A DNA stretch of 64,000 nt from Novosphingobium sp. (GTDB taxonomy: Bacteria > Pseudomonadota > Alphaproteobacteria > Sphingomonadales > Sphingomonadaceae). Positions 1-8,322 of this stretch are shown here, one piece after another. Under the pieces are notes generated by a model, which saw only the letters and a program-made list of their open reading frames with translations, made no database searches and was not told the origin of the DNA. Location: contig NZ_JAPZQX010000003.1 in assembly GCF_027531025.1 (NCBI RefSeq), positions 186,001 to 250,000 of the forward strand, given 5' to 3'. Position 1 is the stretch's first letter, and every line of letters begins with the position of its first letter. The position numbers were made by a program, and so were the translations under genes.

Positions 1-1740
1 GCTTGGCTTTTCGTCCAGTTCACCTTCGTCCATGATCTGCTGGCGAAACTCGTCGCGCTTTTCGTGGATGCTGGCGATCACCGGGCCCATCGGCACGCCC
101 AGATCGACCAGCACGGCTTCGGACAGCTGAAGCGAGGCTTCCAGCGTTTCGGGCACCGCATGGCTGGCCCCGGCGCGATAGAGCTGCGCGGCATGGCCCA
201 CATCGCGGGCACGGGCAATGATGGTCAGGTCCGGATGCTTGGCGCGCAGCTTGCGCACCAGCCGCTGCAAGGCGACCGGCTCATCCATGGTCAGGATGAT
301 CGCTGTGGCTTGCTCGATGCCTAGCCGGTGCAAGGTCTGTTCCCACCCGGCATCGCCGAACAGCACCGGATAGCCATCGGCCACAGCCTGGCTGACAATA
401 TCGGGGTTGCCATCAATCGCGACGAAGGGCTTGTCGTGGCGGGTCAGCATGTCGGCCACCAGCCGTCCGACCCGGCCCATGCCGACCACGATCGCGCGCG
501 GCCCGTCTGCGACGGCGGGATCGATCTGCGGGCGCTGCGCATCGACCCGCCGCCCCAGCCGCTTGCCCAGCCAGGCGAGGCCGGGGGTGACGGTCAGGCC
601 GATGGCCGTGACGGCCTGCCAGAACAGCGCGGCTTGCGGGTTGATCAGTTGCACCGCGCTGGCCGTGGCCAGCACGATCAGCGTGGTTTCCGAGGGGCTG
701 GCCATCAGGATGCCGGTTTCGGTCGCCGTGCCGGGTCGCGCGCCCGTCATGCGCAGCAGGGCAGCGGTTACCGCGGCCTTGATCAGCAGCACGCTGACCA
801 CGGCAATGACGATGGCGCCCAGCTGGTCGGCGATCATCGCCAGGTCCAGGCTCATGCCGATGGTGATCAGGAACACCCCCAGAGCCAGGCCCTTGAACGG
901 ATCGGTGATCCGCTCGACCTCGGCATGGTATTCGGTCTCGGCGATCAACAGCCCCGCGATCAGCGCGCCGACGATGGGCGAGAGGCCGACGGCTGCCGTT
1001 GCCAGCGCCGATCCGATCACCACCAGCAGGGTGGCGGCCAGGAACAGTTCCGGACTCTTGGTGCGGGCCGCCTGGGCGAACAGGCGCGGCAAGAGCAGTT
1101 TGCCCAGCACCAGCAGCGCGATGACCACCAGCCCGCCCTGCCACAGCGTGGTGACCAGTTCCTCACCGCCCTGGGCTGCGCCGCCCCGGCCGAGCGCGCC
1201 AAGCAGGAAGATAATGGGAATGAGGGCAATGTCCTCGAACAGCAGCATGGCCAGCGCCGCCTTGCCCACTGCGGTGCGGGTATCGGTGATGCGCAGCACC
1301 AGCGCGGTGGAGGACAGCGCCAGTGCCAGGCCCAGCGCCAGCGCGGTCGGCCCCGAATTGCCCAGCAGCACCAGCACGCCCGCCACCAGCAGCGCGCTGA
1401 TGATCAGTTCCAGGGCGCCCAGGCCGAACACGTGCCGCCGCATCGCCCAGAGCCTCCCGAACGACAGTTCCAGCCCGATCGAGAACAGCAGCAGGATGAT
1501 GCCCATCTCCGCAAACGGCGTCAGCACCGCCGGATCGGAAATGGTGAAGGCTTCGAGCCAGGGTGCGAATGGCACCAATTGCCCCAGGCCAAACGGCCCG
1601 ATCAGCAGGCCAACCAGGATGAACCCGATGATCGGCGTGATCCGGAAGCGGGCAAAGACCGGGATCACCAGCCCGGCCGCGCCGAGGATCACCAGGGCAT
1701 CGGCAATTGCGGGGGAAGTGAGTTCGGTAGGTCCGGCCAT
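1..1740 (-). CDS. Kef-type monovalent cation:proton antiporter (CPA2) with C-terminal TrkA-N domain, 3' end outside window
   Basis: This is an inner-membrane K+(Na+)/H+ antiporter of the CPA2 family. The visible 580 codons start at an ATG whose first residues are MAGPTELTSPAIADALV. About 390 residues of hydrophobic helices follow, including the family-typical ITPIIGFILVGLLIGP and EMGIILLLFSIGLEL stretches. A Rossmann-type TrkA-N domain begins near residue 415 with VVGMGRVGR, where NAD(H) would bind and gate the channel. The stop codon lies beyond the left edge, so total length is unknown. It lies downstream of icd in the same direction, but a strong hairpin between them argues for separate transcription. 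The family assignment is secure; the exact ion and whether it is KefB, KefC or YbaL type are not. Confidence 0.9.
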   Translation of the reverse strand, partial: MAGPTELTSPAIADALVILGAAGLVIPVFARFRITPIIGFILVGLLIGPFGLGQLVPFAPWLEAFTISDPAVLTPFAEMGIILLLFSIGLELSFGRLWAMRRHVFGLGALELIISALLVAGVLVLLGNSGPTALALGLALALSSTALVLRITDTRTAVGKAALAMLLFEDIALIPIIFLLGALGRGGAAQGGEELVTTLWQGGLVVIALLVLGKLLLPRLFAQAARTKSPELFLAATLLVVIGSALATAAVGLSPIVGALIAGLLIAETEYHAEVERITDPFKGLALGVFLITIGMSLDLAMIADQLGAIVIAVVSVLLIKAAVTAALLRMTGARPGTATETGILMASPSETTLIVLATASAVQLINPQAALFWQAVTAIGLTVTPGLAWLGKRLGRRVDAQRPQIDPAVADGPRAIVVGMGRVGRLVADMLTRHDKPFVAIDGNPDIVSQAVADGYPVLFGDAGWEQTLHRLGIEQATAIILTMDEPVALQRLVRKLRAKHPDLTIIARARDVGHAAQLYRAGASHAVPETLEASLQLSEAVLVDLGVPMGPVIASIHEKRDEFRQQIMDEGELDEKPS

Positions 1741-1771
1741 GACCCACCCTTAGCGGGAGGCGTGGACCAAA

Positions 1772-1807
1772 AGAAAGCCCCCTGACCTTGCGGGCAGGGG
1801 GCTTTCT
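1772..1807 (-). terminator. Perfect 13-bp hairpin terminator after icd
   Basis: A perfect 13-bp inverted repeat (arms 1772-1784 and 1795-1807, AGAAAGCCCCCTG with its complement) encloses a 10-nt loop in the 89-bp gap between icd and the antiporter gene. The AAAG/CTTT ends of the arms supply a short U-tract on either strand. It most likely ends icd transcription. Confidence 0.75.
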
Positions 1808-1829
1808 CAAGCCAGTTGGGGCTTAGGCG

Positions 1830-3053
1830 TCAGGCCCAGGCCTTCATTTCGGTCTCGAGGTTCTCGACGATCGCCTCGAAGAAGCCTTCGGTGGTCAGCC
1901 AGGGTTGGTCCGGACCGATCAGGATCGCGAGGTCCTTGGTCATCTTGCCGCTTTCGACGGTCTCGATGCAGACCCGCTCCAGCGTTTCGGCGAACTTCAC
2001 CACATCGGGGGTGCCGTCGAACTTGCCGCGATAGATCAGGCCGCGGGTCCAGGCAAAGATGCTGGCGATCGGGTTGGTGCTGGTCGCCTTGCCCTGCTGG
2101 TGCTGGCGATAGTGGCGGGTAACGGTGCCGTGGGCAGCCTCGGCCTCAACCGTCTGGCCATCCGGGGTCATCAGCACCGAGGTCATCAGGCCGAGCGAGC
2201 CGAAGCCCTGGGCGACCTGGTCGGACTGGACGTCGCCGTCATAGTTCTTGCAGGCCCAGACGAACTTGCCCGACCACTTGAGCGCCGAGGCGACCATGTC
2301 GTCGATCAGGCGGTGTTCGTAAACGATACCGGCTGCGGCGAACTTTTCCTTGAAGCCTTCGGTGTCGAACACTTCCTGGAACAGGTCCTTGAAGCGACCG
2401 TCATAGGCCTTGAGGATGGTGTTCTTGGTCGACAGGTAGACCGGCCAGCCAAGGCCGAGGCCGTAGTTCAGGCTGGCGCGGGCGAAATCGCGGATCGAAT
2501 CGTCCAGGTTGTACATCGCCATGGCGACGCCCGAGCTGGGGAACTTGAACACTTCGAGGTCGATCGTCTGGCCGTCATCGCCGTCGAAGACCAGGCGCAG
2601 GGTGCCGGGGCCGGGGATCAGCGTGTCGGTGGCGCGATACTGGTCGCCAAAGGCGTGACGGCCGACGACGATCGGGTCGGTCCAGCCCGGGATCAGGCGG
2701 GGCACATTCTGGATCACGATCGGTTCGCGGAACACCACGCCGCCCAGGATGTTGCGGATCGTGCCGTTGGGCGACTTCCACATCTTCTTGAGCTTGAATT
2801 CCTCGACGCGGGCCTCGTCCGGGGTGATCGTCGCGCACTTCACGGCCACGCCATACTGCTTGGTGGCATTGGCGGCATCGACGGTGATCTGGTCGTTGGT
2901 CTCGTCGCGCTTTTCGACCGAGAGGTCGTAATACTTCAGGTCGATGTCGAGGTATGGCAGGATCAGCCGTTCGCGGATCCACTGCCAGATGATGCGGGTC
3001 ATCTCATCGCCGTCCATTTCGACGACGGGGTTCTTCACCTTGATCTTGGCCAT
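1830..3053 (-). CDS. icd: NADP-dependent isocitrate dehydrogenase
   Basis: The product (407 aa) is the homodimeric, eukaryote-like NADP-dependent isocitrate dehydrogenase, which converts isocitrate to 2-oxoglutarate in the TCA cycle in the cytoplasm. The start begins [20 protein letters not shown], the usual N-terminus of this subfamily. Substrate and metal sites are visible in the KSPNGTIRN segment, [16 protein letters not shown] and the [12 protein letters not shown] motif. The reading frame stays open another 75 bp upstream, but that extension looks like non-coding leader and the ATG at 3053 fits the family length. It is divergent from the enoyl-CoA hydratase at 3201. The call is very secure. 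Confidence 0.97.
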   Translation of the reverse strand: MAKIKVKNPVVEMDGDEMTRIIWQWIRERLILPYLDIDLKYYDLSVEKRDETNDQITVDAANATKQYGVAVKCATITPDEARVEEFKLKKMWKSPNGTIRNILGGVVFREPIVIQNVPRLIPGWTDPIVVGRHAFGDQYRATDTLIPGPGTLRLVFDGDDGQTIDLEVFKFPSSGVAMAMYNLDDSIRDFARASLNYGLGLGWPVYLSTKNTILKAYDGRFKDLFQEVFDTEGFKEKFAAAGIVYEHRLIDDMVASALKWSGKFVWACKNYDGDVQSDQVAQGFGSLGLMTSVLMTPDGQTVEAEAAHGTVTRHYRQHQQGKATSTNPIASIFAWTRGLIYRGKFDGTPDVVKFAETLERVCIETVESGKMTKDLAILIGPDQPWLTTEGFFEAIVENLETEMKAWA

Positions 3054-3157
3054 CGCGTTCGTGTCTTTCGCTGGGGAGTGAATAGCGGAAATGTGGCGTC
3101 CCCTTAGCAGAGGTGCGGCGCGGTGCAAGTAAGGGCTGGACCTTGCGTCTCAGGCGC

Positions 3158-3175
3158 TTTAATCGTCCGGTTAAA
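3158..3175. promoter_or_regulatory. Palindromic operator, copy 1 (TTTAATCGTCCGGTTAAA)
   Basis: This 18-bp imperfect palindrome fits TTTAAYCGNNCGRTTAAA and ends 25 bp before the start codon of the enoyl-CoA hydratase at 3201. Near-identical palindromes occur at 29860-29877 and 35914-35931, each in front of fatty-acid or acyl-CoA genes. The position, symmetry and AT-richness against a GC-rich background suggest a repressor operator, probably for a TetR-type protein, but the regulator is not in this window. Confidence 0.65.
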
Positions 3176-3200
3176 GACCCTGACGAGAGGACCCCCGATC

Positions 3201-3968
3201 ATGAGCGAAGCTCCCGAAGTTCTTACCGAAGTGCGCGATGGCGTGCTGGTTGTCACCATGAACCGGCCCGAAGCCAAGAACGCGATGAACAAGGCCCAGG
3301 CCGAAGGCATCAGCGCGGCGATGGACCGGCTGGAAGCCGAGGATGACCTGCGCTGTGCCGTGCTGACTGGTGCTGGCGGGACTTTCTGCTCGGGCATGGA
3401 CCTCAAGGGCTTCCTGCGCGGTGAGCGCCCCAGCATCGAAGGGCGCGGCTTTGGCGGCCTGACCGAGTGGACCCCCAAGAAGCCGGTGATCGCCGCGATT
3501 GACGGTTTTGCCCTGGCTGGCGGCATGGAACTGGCGCTGTCGTGCGACCTGATCGTCGCCAGTGCCGGTTCGAAGTTCGGCATTCCCGAAGCCAAGCGCG
3601 GCCTTGCCGCCGCGGCTGGCGGCCTGATCAAGCTGCCGCGCCAGATTCCGCCGCGCATTGCCATGGAACTGGCGCTGACCGGCGATTTCATCGACGCCGC
3701 CCGCGCCTATGAGCTGGGCTTCGTCAACCGCGTGGTCGAAGGCCCGGCGCTCCCCGCCGCGCTCGAACTGGCGGCGCGCGTGGCCGAGAACGGCCCGCTG
3801 GCGCTGATCGCCTCGAAGGCGGTGATTCGTCAGTCGCACGAATGGACCGAGGCCGAGATGTGGCAGAAGCAGGGCGCGATCGTCATGCCGGTCTTCGCCA
3901 GCCAGGACGCCCGCGAAGGCGCGGCCGCCTTCGCCGAAAAGCGCAAGCCGAACTGGCAGGGCAAGTAA
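3201..3968 (+). CDS. Enoyl-CoA hydratase/isomerase family protein (crotonase fold)
   Basis: The product (255 aa) is a cytoplasmic crotonase-superfamily enzyme that likely hydrates or isomerises an enoyl-CoA in beta-oxidation. The start ATG at 3201 follows a GAGAGGA ribosome site; upstream in-frame codons run through the operator and were rejected. Two oxyanion-hole regions are visible: AGGTFCSGMDLKGF near residues 57-70 and FALAGGMELALSCDLIVAS near 102-121. The EAKRGLAAAAGGL stretch is typical of CaiD/EchA-like members. It stands alone on this strand, divergent from icd, but shares its operator with the acyl-CoA island 27 kb away, which suggests it serves the same pathway. The substrate cannot be read from sequence. 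Confidence 0.9.
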   Translation: MSEAPEVLTEVRDGVLVVTMNRPEAKNAMNKAQAEGISAAMDRLEAEDDLRCAVLTGAGGTFCSGMDLKGFLRGERPSIEGRGFGGLTEWTPKKPVIAAIDGFALAGGMELALSCDLIVASAGSKFGIPEAKRGLAAAAGGLIKLPRQIPPRIAMELALTGDFIDAARAYELGFVNRVVEGPALPAALELAARVAENGPLALIASKAVIRQSHEWTEAEMWQKQGAIVMPVFASQDAREGAAAFAEKRKPNWQGK

Positions 3969-3991
3969 GCCTCAGCAACTTGCCGACAATG

Positions 3992-4022
3992 AAAAAGGCC
4001 CCGGAAATCCGGGGCCTTTTTT
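3992..4022 (+). terminator. Rho-independent terminator after enoyl-CoA hydratase
   Basis: A GC-rich stem (AAAAAGGCCCCGG paired with CCGGGGCCTTTTT) is followed by a run of six T residues, 23 bp after the stop codon. This is a textbook intrinsic terminator; the leading A-run would let it also work on the other strand. Confidence 0.85.
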
Positions 4023-4058
4023 GCGACCCCGGATAAAGTCCGGGGTGACGTCCTGAAA

Positions 4059-4084
4059 GAAGAAAACCCGCCTTTCAGGCGGGT
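4059..4084 (-). terminator. Terminator downstream of tRNA-Val
   Basis: On the minus strand an 8-bp stem (ACCCGCCT with AGGCGGGT, loop of 3) is followed by TTTTCTTTC. It lies 22 nt beyond the CCA end of the tRNA-Val gene and points the right way to end its transcript. Confidence 0.7.
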
Positions 4085-4105
4085 CTTCTGCGTCTCGGCC
4101 TTGAA

Positions 4106-4180
4106 TGGTGGGCGTAGCAAGGATTGAACTTGCGACCCCTACGATGTCAACATAGTGCTCTACCACTGAGCTATACGCCC
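4106..4180 (-). tRNA. tRNA-Val (anticodon GAC), CCA encoded
   Basis: The minus strand folds as a 75-nt tRNA. The acceptor stem GGGCGTA pairs with TACGCCC. The D arm has the usual GCTCAGTGGTAGAGC. The anticodon arm CTATG-TTGACAT-CGTAG carries anticodon GAC. The T loop GTTCAATCC is standard and the 3' ACCA is encoded. GAC reads GUC/GUU valine codons. Confidence 0.95.
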
Positions 4181-4198
4181 GGCACCATTCAGGTTCCA

Positions 4199-4218
4199 CC
4201 CGGGGCCGTCGCCCCGGG
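4199..4218 (-). terminator. Hairpin between cpdR and tRNA-Val
   Basis: A perfect 8-bp GC stem (CCCGGGGC/GCCCCGGG) with a 4-nt loop lies 45 bp after the cpdR stop and before the tRNA. There is no U-tract, so termination is only a possibility. Confidence 0.35.
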
Positions 4219-4262
4219 CAGGGATGCGCCATTAGCGAGCCTCCCCACCCGATGCAAGCGTC

Positions 4263-4637
4263 TTAGTTGAGCGCCTGGGCCTGATTTTCGAAGATCCGTT
4301 CCACTTCCAGCACCAGGTCGCGCAGGTGGAATGGCTTGGACAGCATCTTGGCCTGCGGCGCCTCGCGGCTGGCCTTGAGGGTGACAGCGGCAAAGCCGGT
4401 GATGAACATCACCTTGGTGGCCGGGCTGATGTCGGCACAGCGCTGGGCCAGTTCGATCCCGTCCATTTCCGGCATGACAATGTCGGACAGGAGAAGGTCG
4501 AAATGCTCGGATTCCAGCCAGGGCAGGGCCGCCGTGCCGCGATCGACTGCCACCACTTCATACCCCGCATTCTCCAGAGCGCGCGCGAGATAGGTGCGCA
4601 TGGCGTCTTCGTCTTCGGCAAGGAGGATGCGGATCAT
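4263..4637 (-). CDS. cpdR: CpdR-type single-domain response regulator
   Basis: The product (124 aa) is a stand-alone receiver domain with no output domain. The phosphorylation pocket is complete: acidic cluster E8-D9-D11, phospho-acceptor D52 in LLLSDIVMPEMDG, T80 in FITG and K101 in SKPF. Length and sequence match CpdR of alphaproteobacteria, which receives phosphate through the CckA-ChpT relay and, unphosphorylated, directs ClpXP to cell-cycle substrates. The start MIRILLAEDED at 4637 was preferred over an in-frame upstream ATG at 4676 because the family begins directly with the first beta strand. It is divergent from the amidohydrolase gene at 4764. The CpdR name is inferred from homology. 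Confidence 0.85.
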   Translation of the reverse strand: MIRILLAEDEDAMRTYLARALENAGYEVVAVDRGTAALPWLESEHFDLLLSDIVMPEMDGIELAQRCADISPATKVMFITGFAAVTLKASREAPQAKMLSKPFHLRDLVLEVERIFENQAQALN

Positions 4638-4763
4638 TGGCGGTCCCGGCAGTCTGTTGTTCTGGCGCGCGACCATTCATAGCGCGGAACCGGTTAACAT
4701 TCTTGCCCGATTTCGGGGGTGACCGGCTTTGACACAGCCGCAGCGGCAGGCCAGCCTTGGCCG

Positions 4764-5717
4764 ATGGACAAGTCCGCCCCTCCGCCAAGCGATTCGCCGC
4801 TGCGCCACGGCGGCACGATCCCGGGCGGGGATGGGCGTCCGGCCTTTACCCTGCGCTTGCCCGAACCCTCGCGGGTGCCGGTGCTGATTGCCGTGCCGCA
4901 TGCCGGGCGGGCCTATCCGGGCAGCCTGATCGAACGGATGCGCAATCCCGGCCATGCCGCCCTGCGGCTGGAGGACCGGCTGGTCGATCGCCTGGCCGAG
5001 CGGGTGGCCGAGGCGACCGGGGCAGGATTGCTGATCGCCCATGCCCCGCGGGCGATGATCGACCTCAACCGCGCGCCGGAAGAGGTCGATTGGGACATGC
5101 TGGCGCGCGGGCGGCCGGACGGGCTGGACAGCCATGTGCCGGGCCTGCGCGTGCGCAGCGGGCTGGGCCTGATCCCCCGCCGCCTGCCGGGACTGGGCGA
5201 GTTGTGGAAGCGGCGGCTGGACGAGGCGGAGCTGGCCGCCCGGATCGATTCGATCCACGCCCCCTATCATGCCTGCATTGCCGAAACGCTGGGCAGCCTG
5301 CGTCGCCGCTGGGGTGCGGCCTTGCTGATCGACCTGCATTCGATGCCGCCACTGGGCCACCAGGATGGCCTGCCGCCGCCCGAATTCGTGCTGGGCGACC
5401 GTTTCGGCGCTTCGTGCCATGGTGCCTTGGTGGCCAGCTGCTTTGGTTATCTCTCCGCGCAGCGCCGCGTGGCGGCGCACAACCGGCCCTATGCCGGGGG
5501 CTATGTGCTGGATCGCCATGCGGCGCCCGCTGAAGGCATTCATGCCCTGCAGCTGGAAGTCGATCGTTCGCGCTACCTCGATGCGCGACTCGCCGAGCTT
5601 GGCCCCGGCTTCGAAGCCGTTGTCGAGGTGCTGAGTGGCCTGGTCAGACGGCTGGCGGGCGAGGTGGCTGCAGCGGGCCAGGGCGAGGCGAGCAGCTGGG
5701 CCCAGGCTGCGGAATAA
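4764..5717 (+). CDS. N-formylglutamate amidohydrolase (HutG/FGase family)
   Basis: The predicted 317-aa cytoplasmic zinc hydrolase belongs to the N-formylglutamate amidohydrolase family, which releases formate and glutamate from N-formylglutamate at the end of one histidine-degradation route. Family motifs seen are VPHAGRAYPG (metal-binding His46), MIDLNRAPEEVDW (about residues 98-110) and LIDLHSMPP near 188-196, followed by YAGGYVLDRHA. The ATG at 4764 was chosen over an ATG 45 bp upstream because the extra residues look unstructured. No other hut genes are nearby, so the true substrate may be a different N-formyl or N-acyl amino acid. Confidence 0.8.
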   Translation: MDKSAPPPSDSPLRHGGTIPGGDGRPAFTLRLPEPSRVPVLIAVPHAGRAYPGSLIERMRNPGHAALRLEDRLVDRLAERVAEATGAGLLIAHAPRAMIDLNRAPEEVDWDMLARGRPDGLDSHVPGLRVRSGLGLIPRRLPGLGELWKRRLDEAELAARIDSIHAPYHACIAETLGSLRRRWGAALLIDLHSMPPLGHQDGLPPPEFVLGDRFGASCHGALVASCFGYLSAQRRVAAHNRPYAGGYVLDRHAAPAEGIHALQLEVDRSRYLDARLAELGPGFEAVVEVLSGLVRRLAGEVAAAGQGEASSWAQAAE

Positions 5718-5743
5718 CCCGCCTTTTCAGCGCTTCAGGCCAG

Positions 5744-5776
5744 AAAAAAGCCACCTCGTGACAGGCACGAGGTGGC
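5744..5776 (-). terminator. Rho-independent terminator of the SapC gene (minus strand)
   Basis: A perfect 11-bp stem (5750-5760 with 5766-5776, GCCACCTCGTG and complement) is followed on the minus strand by TTTTTTC. It sits about 125 bp after the SapC stop and faces the convergent amidohydrolase gene. Confidence 0.8.
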
Positions 5777-5866
5777 CAAGGTTCAGGGAGGAGGTGCACA
5801 AAGTGCACCACGCCTTGCCGGACCATGAGGGCAGCCCGACACGACATTCCGGTAAATAGGACGCTA

Positions 5867-5888
5867 CCGGGGCTTAGGCAAGCCCCGG
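5867..5888 (-). terminator. Hairpin just after the SapC stop codon
   Basis: A perfect 9-bp stem (CCGGGGCTT/AAGCCCCGG) with a 4-nt loop lies 13 bp downstream of the SapC reading frame. It lacks a U-tract. It may protect the mRNA 3' end or act as a first, weaker stop before the strong terminator at 5744-5776. Confidence 0.4.
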
Positions 5889-5901
5889 CGCTGCCGCTGC
5901 C

Positions 5902-6690
5902 TCAGCCGGCGGGCTGCAGGTCTTCCACCTTGACCGGGCCCTTGCCCGACTGGACCTGGCGGGCGAAGACATCGCTGATCAGGTCAAGCGAGGTCAGGTG
6001 CGCGAAGATCAGCGCGAGCATGCCGCTCTGGTTCATCGAGCGCAGCACGTCGCCCCGCAGTTCGCGGAACTTCTCGCCATCGACCATCTTGAAACCGCGA
6101 TAGACGAAGGGCTGGTCGAAACCGGGCTGGTTGATCGAGACTTCGCCGTCCATCAGCAGGCCGTGCTTGTTCAGTTCGTCGACGAACTGCTGAGTACGGA
6201 TGCCGGCTTCCTCGAAGTTGCGGCAGAACTCGAGCATGCCCTTGGTGGTTTCGGTCGGCTCGTCATTTTCGAACAGGGCGTTGCCTTCGTCCATTTCACC
6301 GACCAGGTCGGTGGTCGGGTCGAAGCACAGCGACAGTTCATCGCTGTCGGCCTGCAGCTTGGCGAGCATGAAGGGATAGCGGCGAGCATAGGCCGGGATG
6401 TAGGTGGCCGGGCTGAGCAGCTTGCCTTCATCGTCAACGAAAATGTTGACGCCTTCGTTCAGGCCCATCAGCGCCAGCGGCACCGGCTGGTCGGCAGCGG
6501 CGAAGACGATCGGGTAATGACGCCCGGCGTGGATGAATTCCTCGGCCGTCAGCGGCACCGCGTGGGCCCCGACCAGCCAGGTGGCCTGATCGGTCGAGCG
6601 CGACTTGTAATTGACGTGGTCGCGGCTGTTGAGCGGCATCAGGTCCTTGTAGAACAGCGGCAGGTTGGTGGCGTTCGGCGCGCTGGCCAT
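5902..6690 (-). CDS. SapC family protein
   Basis: The 262-aa product matches the SapC family (named after an S-layer associated Campylobacter protein), widespread in Alphaproteobacteria but of unclear function. Recognisable parts are the N-terminal PLFYKDLMPLNSRDH, the central EFIHAGRHYPIVFA, the LFVDDEGK-like segment NIFVDDEGK and PATYIPAYARRYPFML. I see no signal peptide or membrane helix. It is acidic and globular. Two hairpins follow the gene. In many bacteria SapC-like genes sit near TonB receptors or tryptophan halogenases; none is adjacent here, so context adds little. The family call is sure, the role is not. Confidence 0.85.
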   Translation of the reverse strand: MASAPNATNLPLFYKDLMPLNSRDHVNYKSRSTDQATWLVGAHAVPLTAEEFIHAGRHYPIVFAAADQPVPLALMGLNEGVNIFVDDEGKLLSPATYIPAYARRYPFMLAKLQADSDELSLCFDPTTDLVGEMDEGNALFENDEPTETTKGMLEFCRNFEEAGIRTQQFVDELNKHGLLMDGEVSINQPGFDQPFVYRGFKMVDGEKFRELRGDVLRSMNQSGMLALIFAHLTSLDLISDVFARQVQSGKGPVKVEDLQPAG

Positions 6691-6747
6691 GAAGTCTCTC
6701 CGAAATTGGCCCGAAAGCGGAATGAATCCGGGCGGAAAGCCGCGCCT

Positions 6748-8217
6748 TTAAGCGTTGCGCGGCGTGCGCGCAAGCAGCTTGCCGGGGTTCATCAACCCTT
6801 GCGGATCGAGCGCCGCCTTGACGGTGCGGAGCAGGGCCAGCGCAACCGGATCGCCCAGCCGGGCCAGTTCGTCGCGCTTCATCTGGCCGATGCCGTGCTC
6901 GGCGCTGATCGAACCGTGCCACTGGGTCACCATGTCGTGCACGCGCGCGCTGATCGCCTTGCCTTCGCCCGCTTCCCATTCGCCGCGCACGGCACCCCTT
7001 GGGGCCAGCACATGGAAGTGGATGTTGCCATCACCCAGGTGGCCGAAGCCGAGCGCCTGGGTGCCGGGAAACTCGGCCTCGATCGCGGGGACGGCGGCAT
7101 CGACGAAATCTGGCATGGCGGCCACGGGAACCGAAACATCGTGCTGCATGGCCGGACCCTTGGCCCGTTCGGCCGGGGCGACGGAATCGCGCAGCGCCCA
7201 GAAGGCCTCGGCCTGAGCTTCGCTGGACGATATCGCCGCATCTTCGACCAGTCCGGCCTCAAAGGCGCTGGCCAGCAGGGCCTCCGCCCGCTCGCGCAGG
7301 CTCTCGGCCTGGGCGGCATCGGCGCCCAGTTCGATCAGCGCATGCCAGCCATGGGGCTGGGCCAGCGGCGCCCGGGCATCGGGCAGGTATTCCAGCACGG
7401 CTTCGAGACACGCCTGGGGCATGACCTCGAACCCTTCCAGGAGGTCACCCGCCATGCTTTCGCTGTGCAGCAGGAGTGCGCGCGCGGCGTGGATCGTTGG
7501 CACCCCGGCCCACAGCACCACCCGGTCGGCCAGCGCAGGTTCCAGTTTCAGCGTCGCGCCGGTGACAATGCCCAGCGTCCCTTCACTGCCGATGAACAGC
7601 TGCTTCAGGTCGAACCCGCGATTGTCCTTCTTCAGCGGGGTCAGGGCGGAATAGATCGAGCCATCTGGCAGCACCGCCTCGATCCCCAGCACCAGCGCCC
7701 GCATAACTCCGTGGCGCAACACCTGGGTGCCGCCGGCATTGGTGGAAATCAGCCCGCCGACCGTGGCCGAACCCTTGCCGCCAAGGGTCAGCGGAAAGCG
7801 CAGGCCCGCAGCTTCGGCGGCAGCATGCAGGTTTTGGAGCACCACGCCCGCCTCGCAGGTGACCTGCCGCGCGGTGGGATCGACCGGCCCGATCGCCTGC
7901 ATCCGCCGCAGCGACAGCAGGATCGCCCGCCCGCTGTCATCCGGGGTGGCTCCGCCCGACATGCCGGAATTGCCGCCCTGCGGCACGATCGGCACGCCGT
8001 GGCGCGCACAGAGCCGAACGAGGTCGGCCACTTCGGCCGTGCTCGCGGGGGAGGCCAGGGCCAGGGCGGTGCCGGTATAGCGCCCGCGCCAGTCGGTCAG
8101 CCAGGGGGTGATCAGGTCGGCATCGCGGGTCAAACCGCGCGGTCCGAGCAAGGCTGTCGCCTCGGCTAGGAAGGTATCGGTATCGCTCTCGCGCTTACTT
8201 GCCATCGGGTCTGCCAT
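6748..8217 (-). CDS. FAD-binding oxidoreductase, GlcD/D-2-hydroxyacid dehydrogenase type
   Basis: The predicted 489-aa flavoprotein belongs to the vanillyl-alcohol-oxidase/GlcD superfamily, whose members oxidise D-2-hydroxyacids such as D-lactate, glycolate or D-2-hydroxyglutarate. The FAD-binding PCMH domain occupies the N-terminal half, with VPQGGNSGMSGG and the diphosphate-binding FIGSEGTLGIVTGATL. The C-terminal FAD-oxidase domain carries GFGHLGDGNIHFHV and SAEHGIGQMKRDEL, the metal- and substrate-site motifs. There is no Fe-S domain. ATG 8217 (MADPMASK) is used; ATG 8205 is equally possible. The next gene upstream is divergent. D-2-hydroxyglutarate dehydrogenase is my best guess, but substrate is not decidable from sequence. 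Confidence 0.85.
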   Translation of the reverse strand: MADPMASKRESDTDTFLAEATALLGPRGLTRDADLITPWLTDWRGRYTGTALALASPASTAEVADLVRLCARHGVPIVPQGGNSGMSGGATPDDSGRAILLSLRRMQAIGPVDPTARQVTCEAGVVLQNLHAAAEAAGLRFPLTLGGKGSATVGGLISTNAGGTQVLRHGVMRALVLGIEAVLPDGSIYSALTPLKKDNRGFDLKQLFIGSEGTLGIVTGATLKLEPALADRVVLWAGVPTIHAARALLLHSESMAGDLLEGFEVMPQACLEAVLEYLPDARAPLAQPHGWHALIELGADAAQAESLRERAEALLASAFEAGLVEDAAISSSEAQAEAFWALRDSVAPAERAKGPAMQHDVSVPVAAMPDFVDAAVPAIEAEFPGTQALGFGHLGDGNIHFHVLAPRGAVRGEWEAGEGKAISARVHDMVTQWHGSISAEHGIGQMKRDELARLGDPVALALLRTVKAALDPQGLMNPGKLLARTPRNA

Positions 8218-8322
8218 GCCATGGCCTATCGCATGGGGCACTACGGCTTTCCAGCCCCTTGCGGCGGGCGCTTTGGCTGGGTTAAGCGCGCGTTCAAACA
8301 ACAACACTATTTCCCGGGGGCA

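Noticed and set aside
328-1785. 485- and 448-codon plus-strand frames opposite the antiporter
   Set aside because: The minus strand reads as a clear Kef antiporter with transmembrane segments and GRVGR motif; the plus frames are low-complexity shadows.
3054-3128. Extended start for icd
   Set aside because: The extra residues do not match the family, and [15 protein letters not shown] is the normal start.
5998-8169. Long open frame (723 codons) on the plus strand opposite the SapC and flavoprotein genes
   Set aside because: It runs antisense to two well-recognised genes, is rich in Arg/Gln/His/Gly as expected of a GC-rich shadow frame, and shows no family motif.
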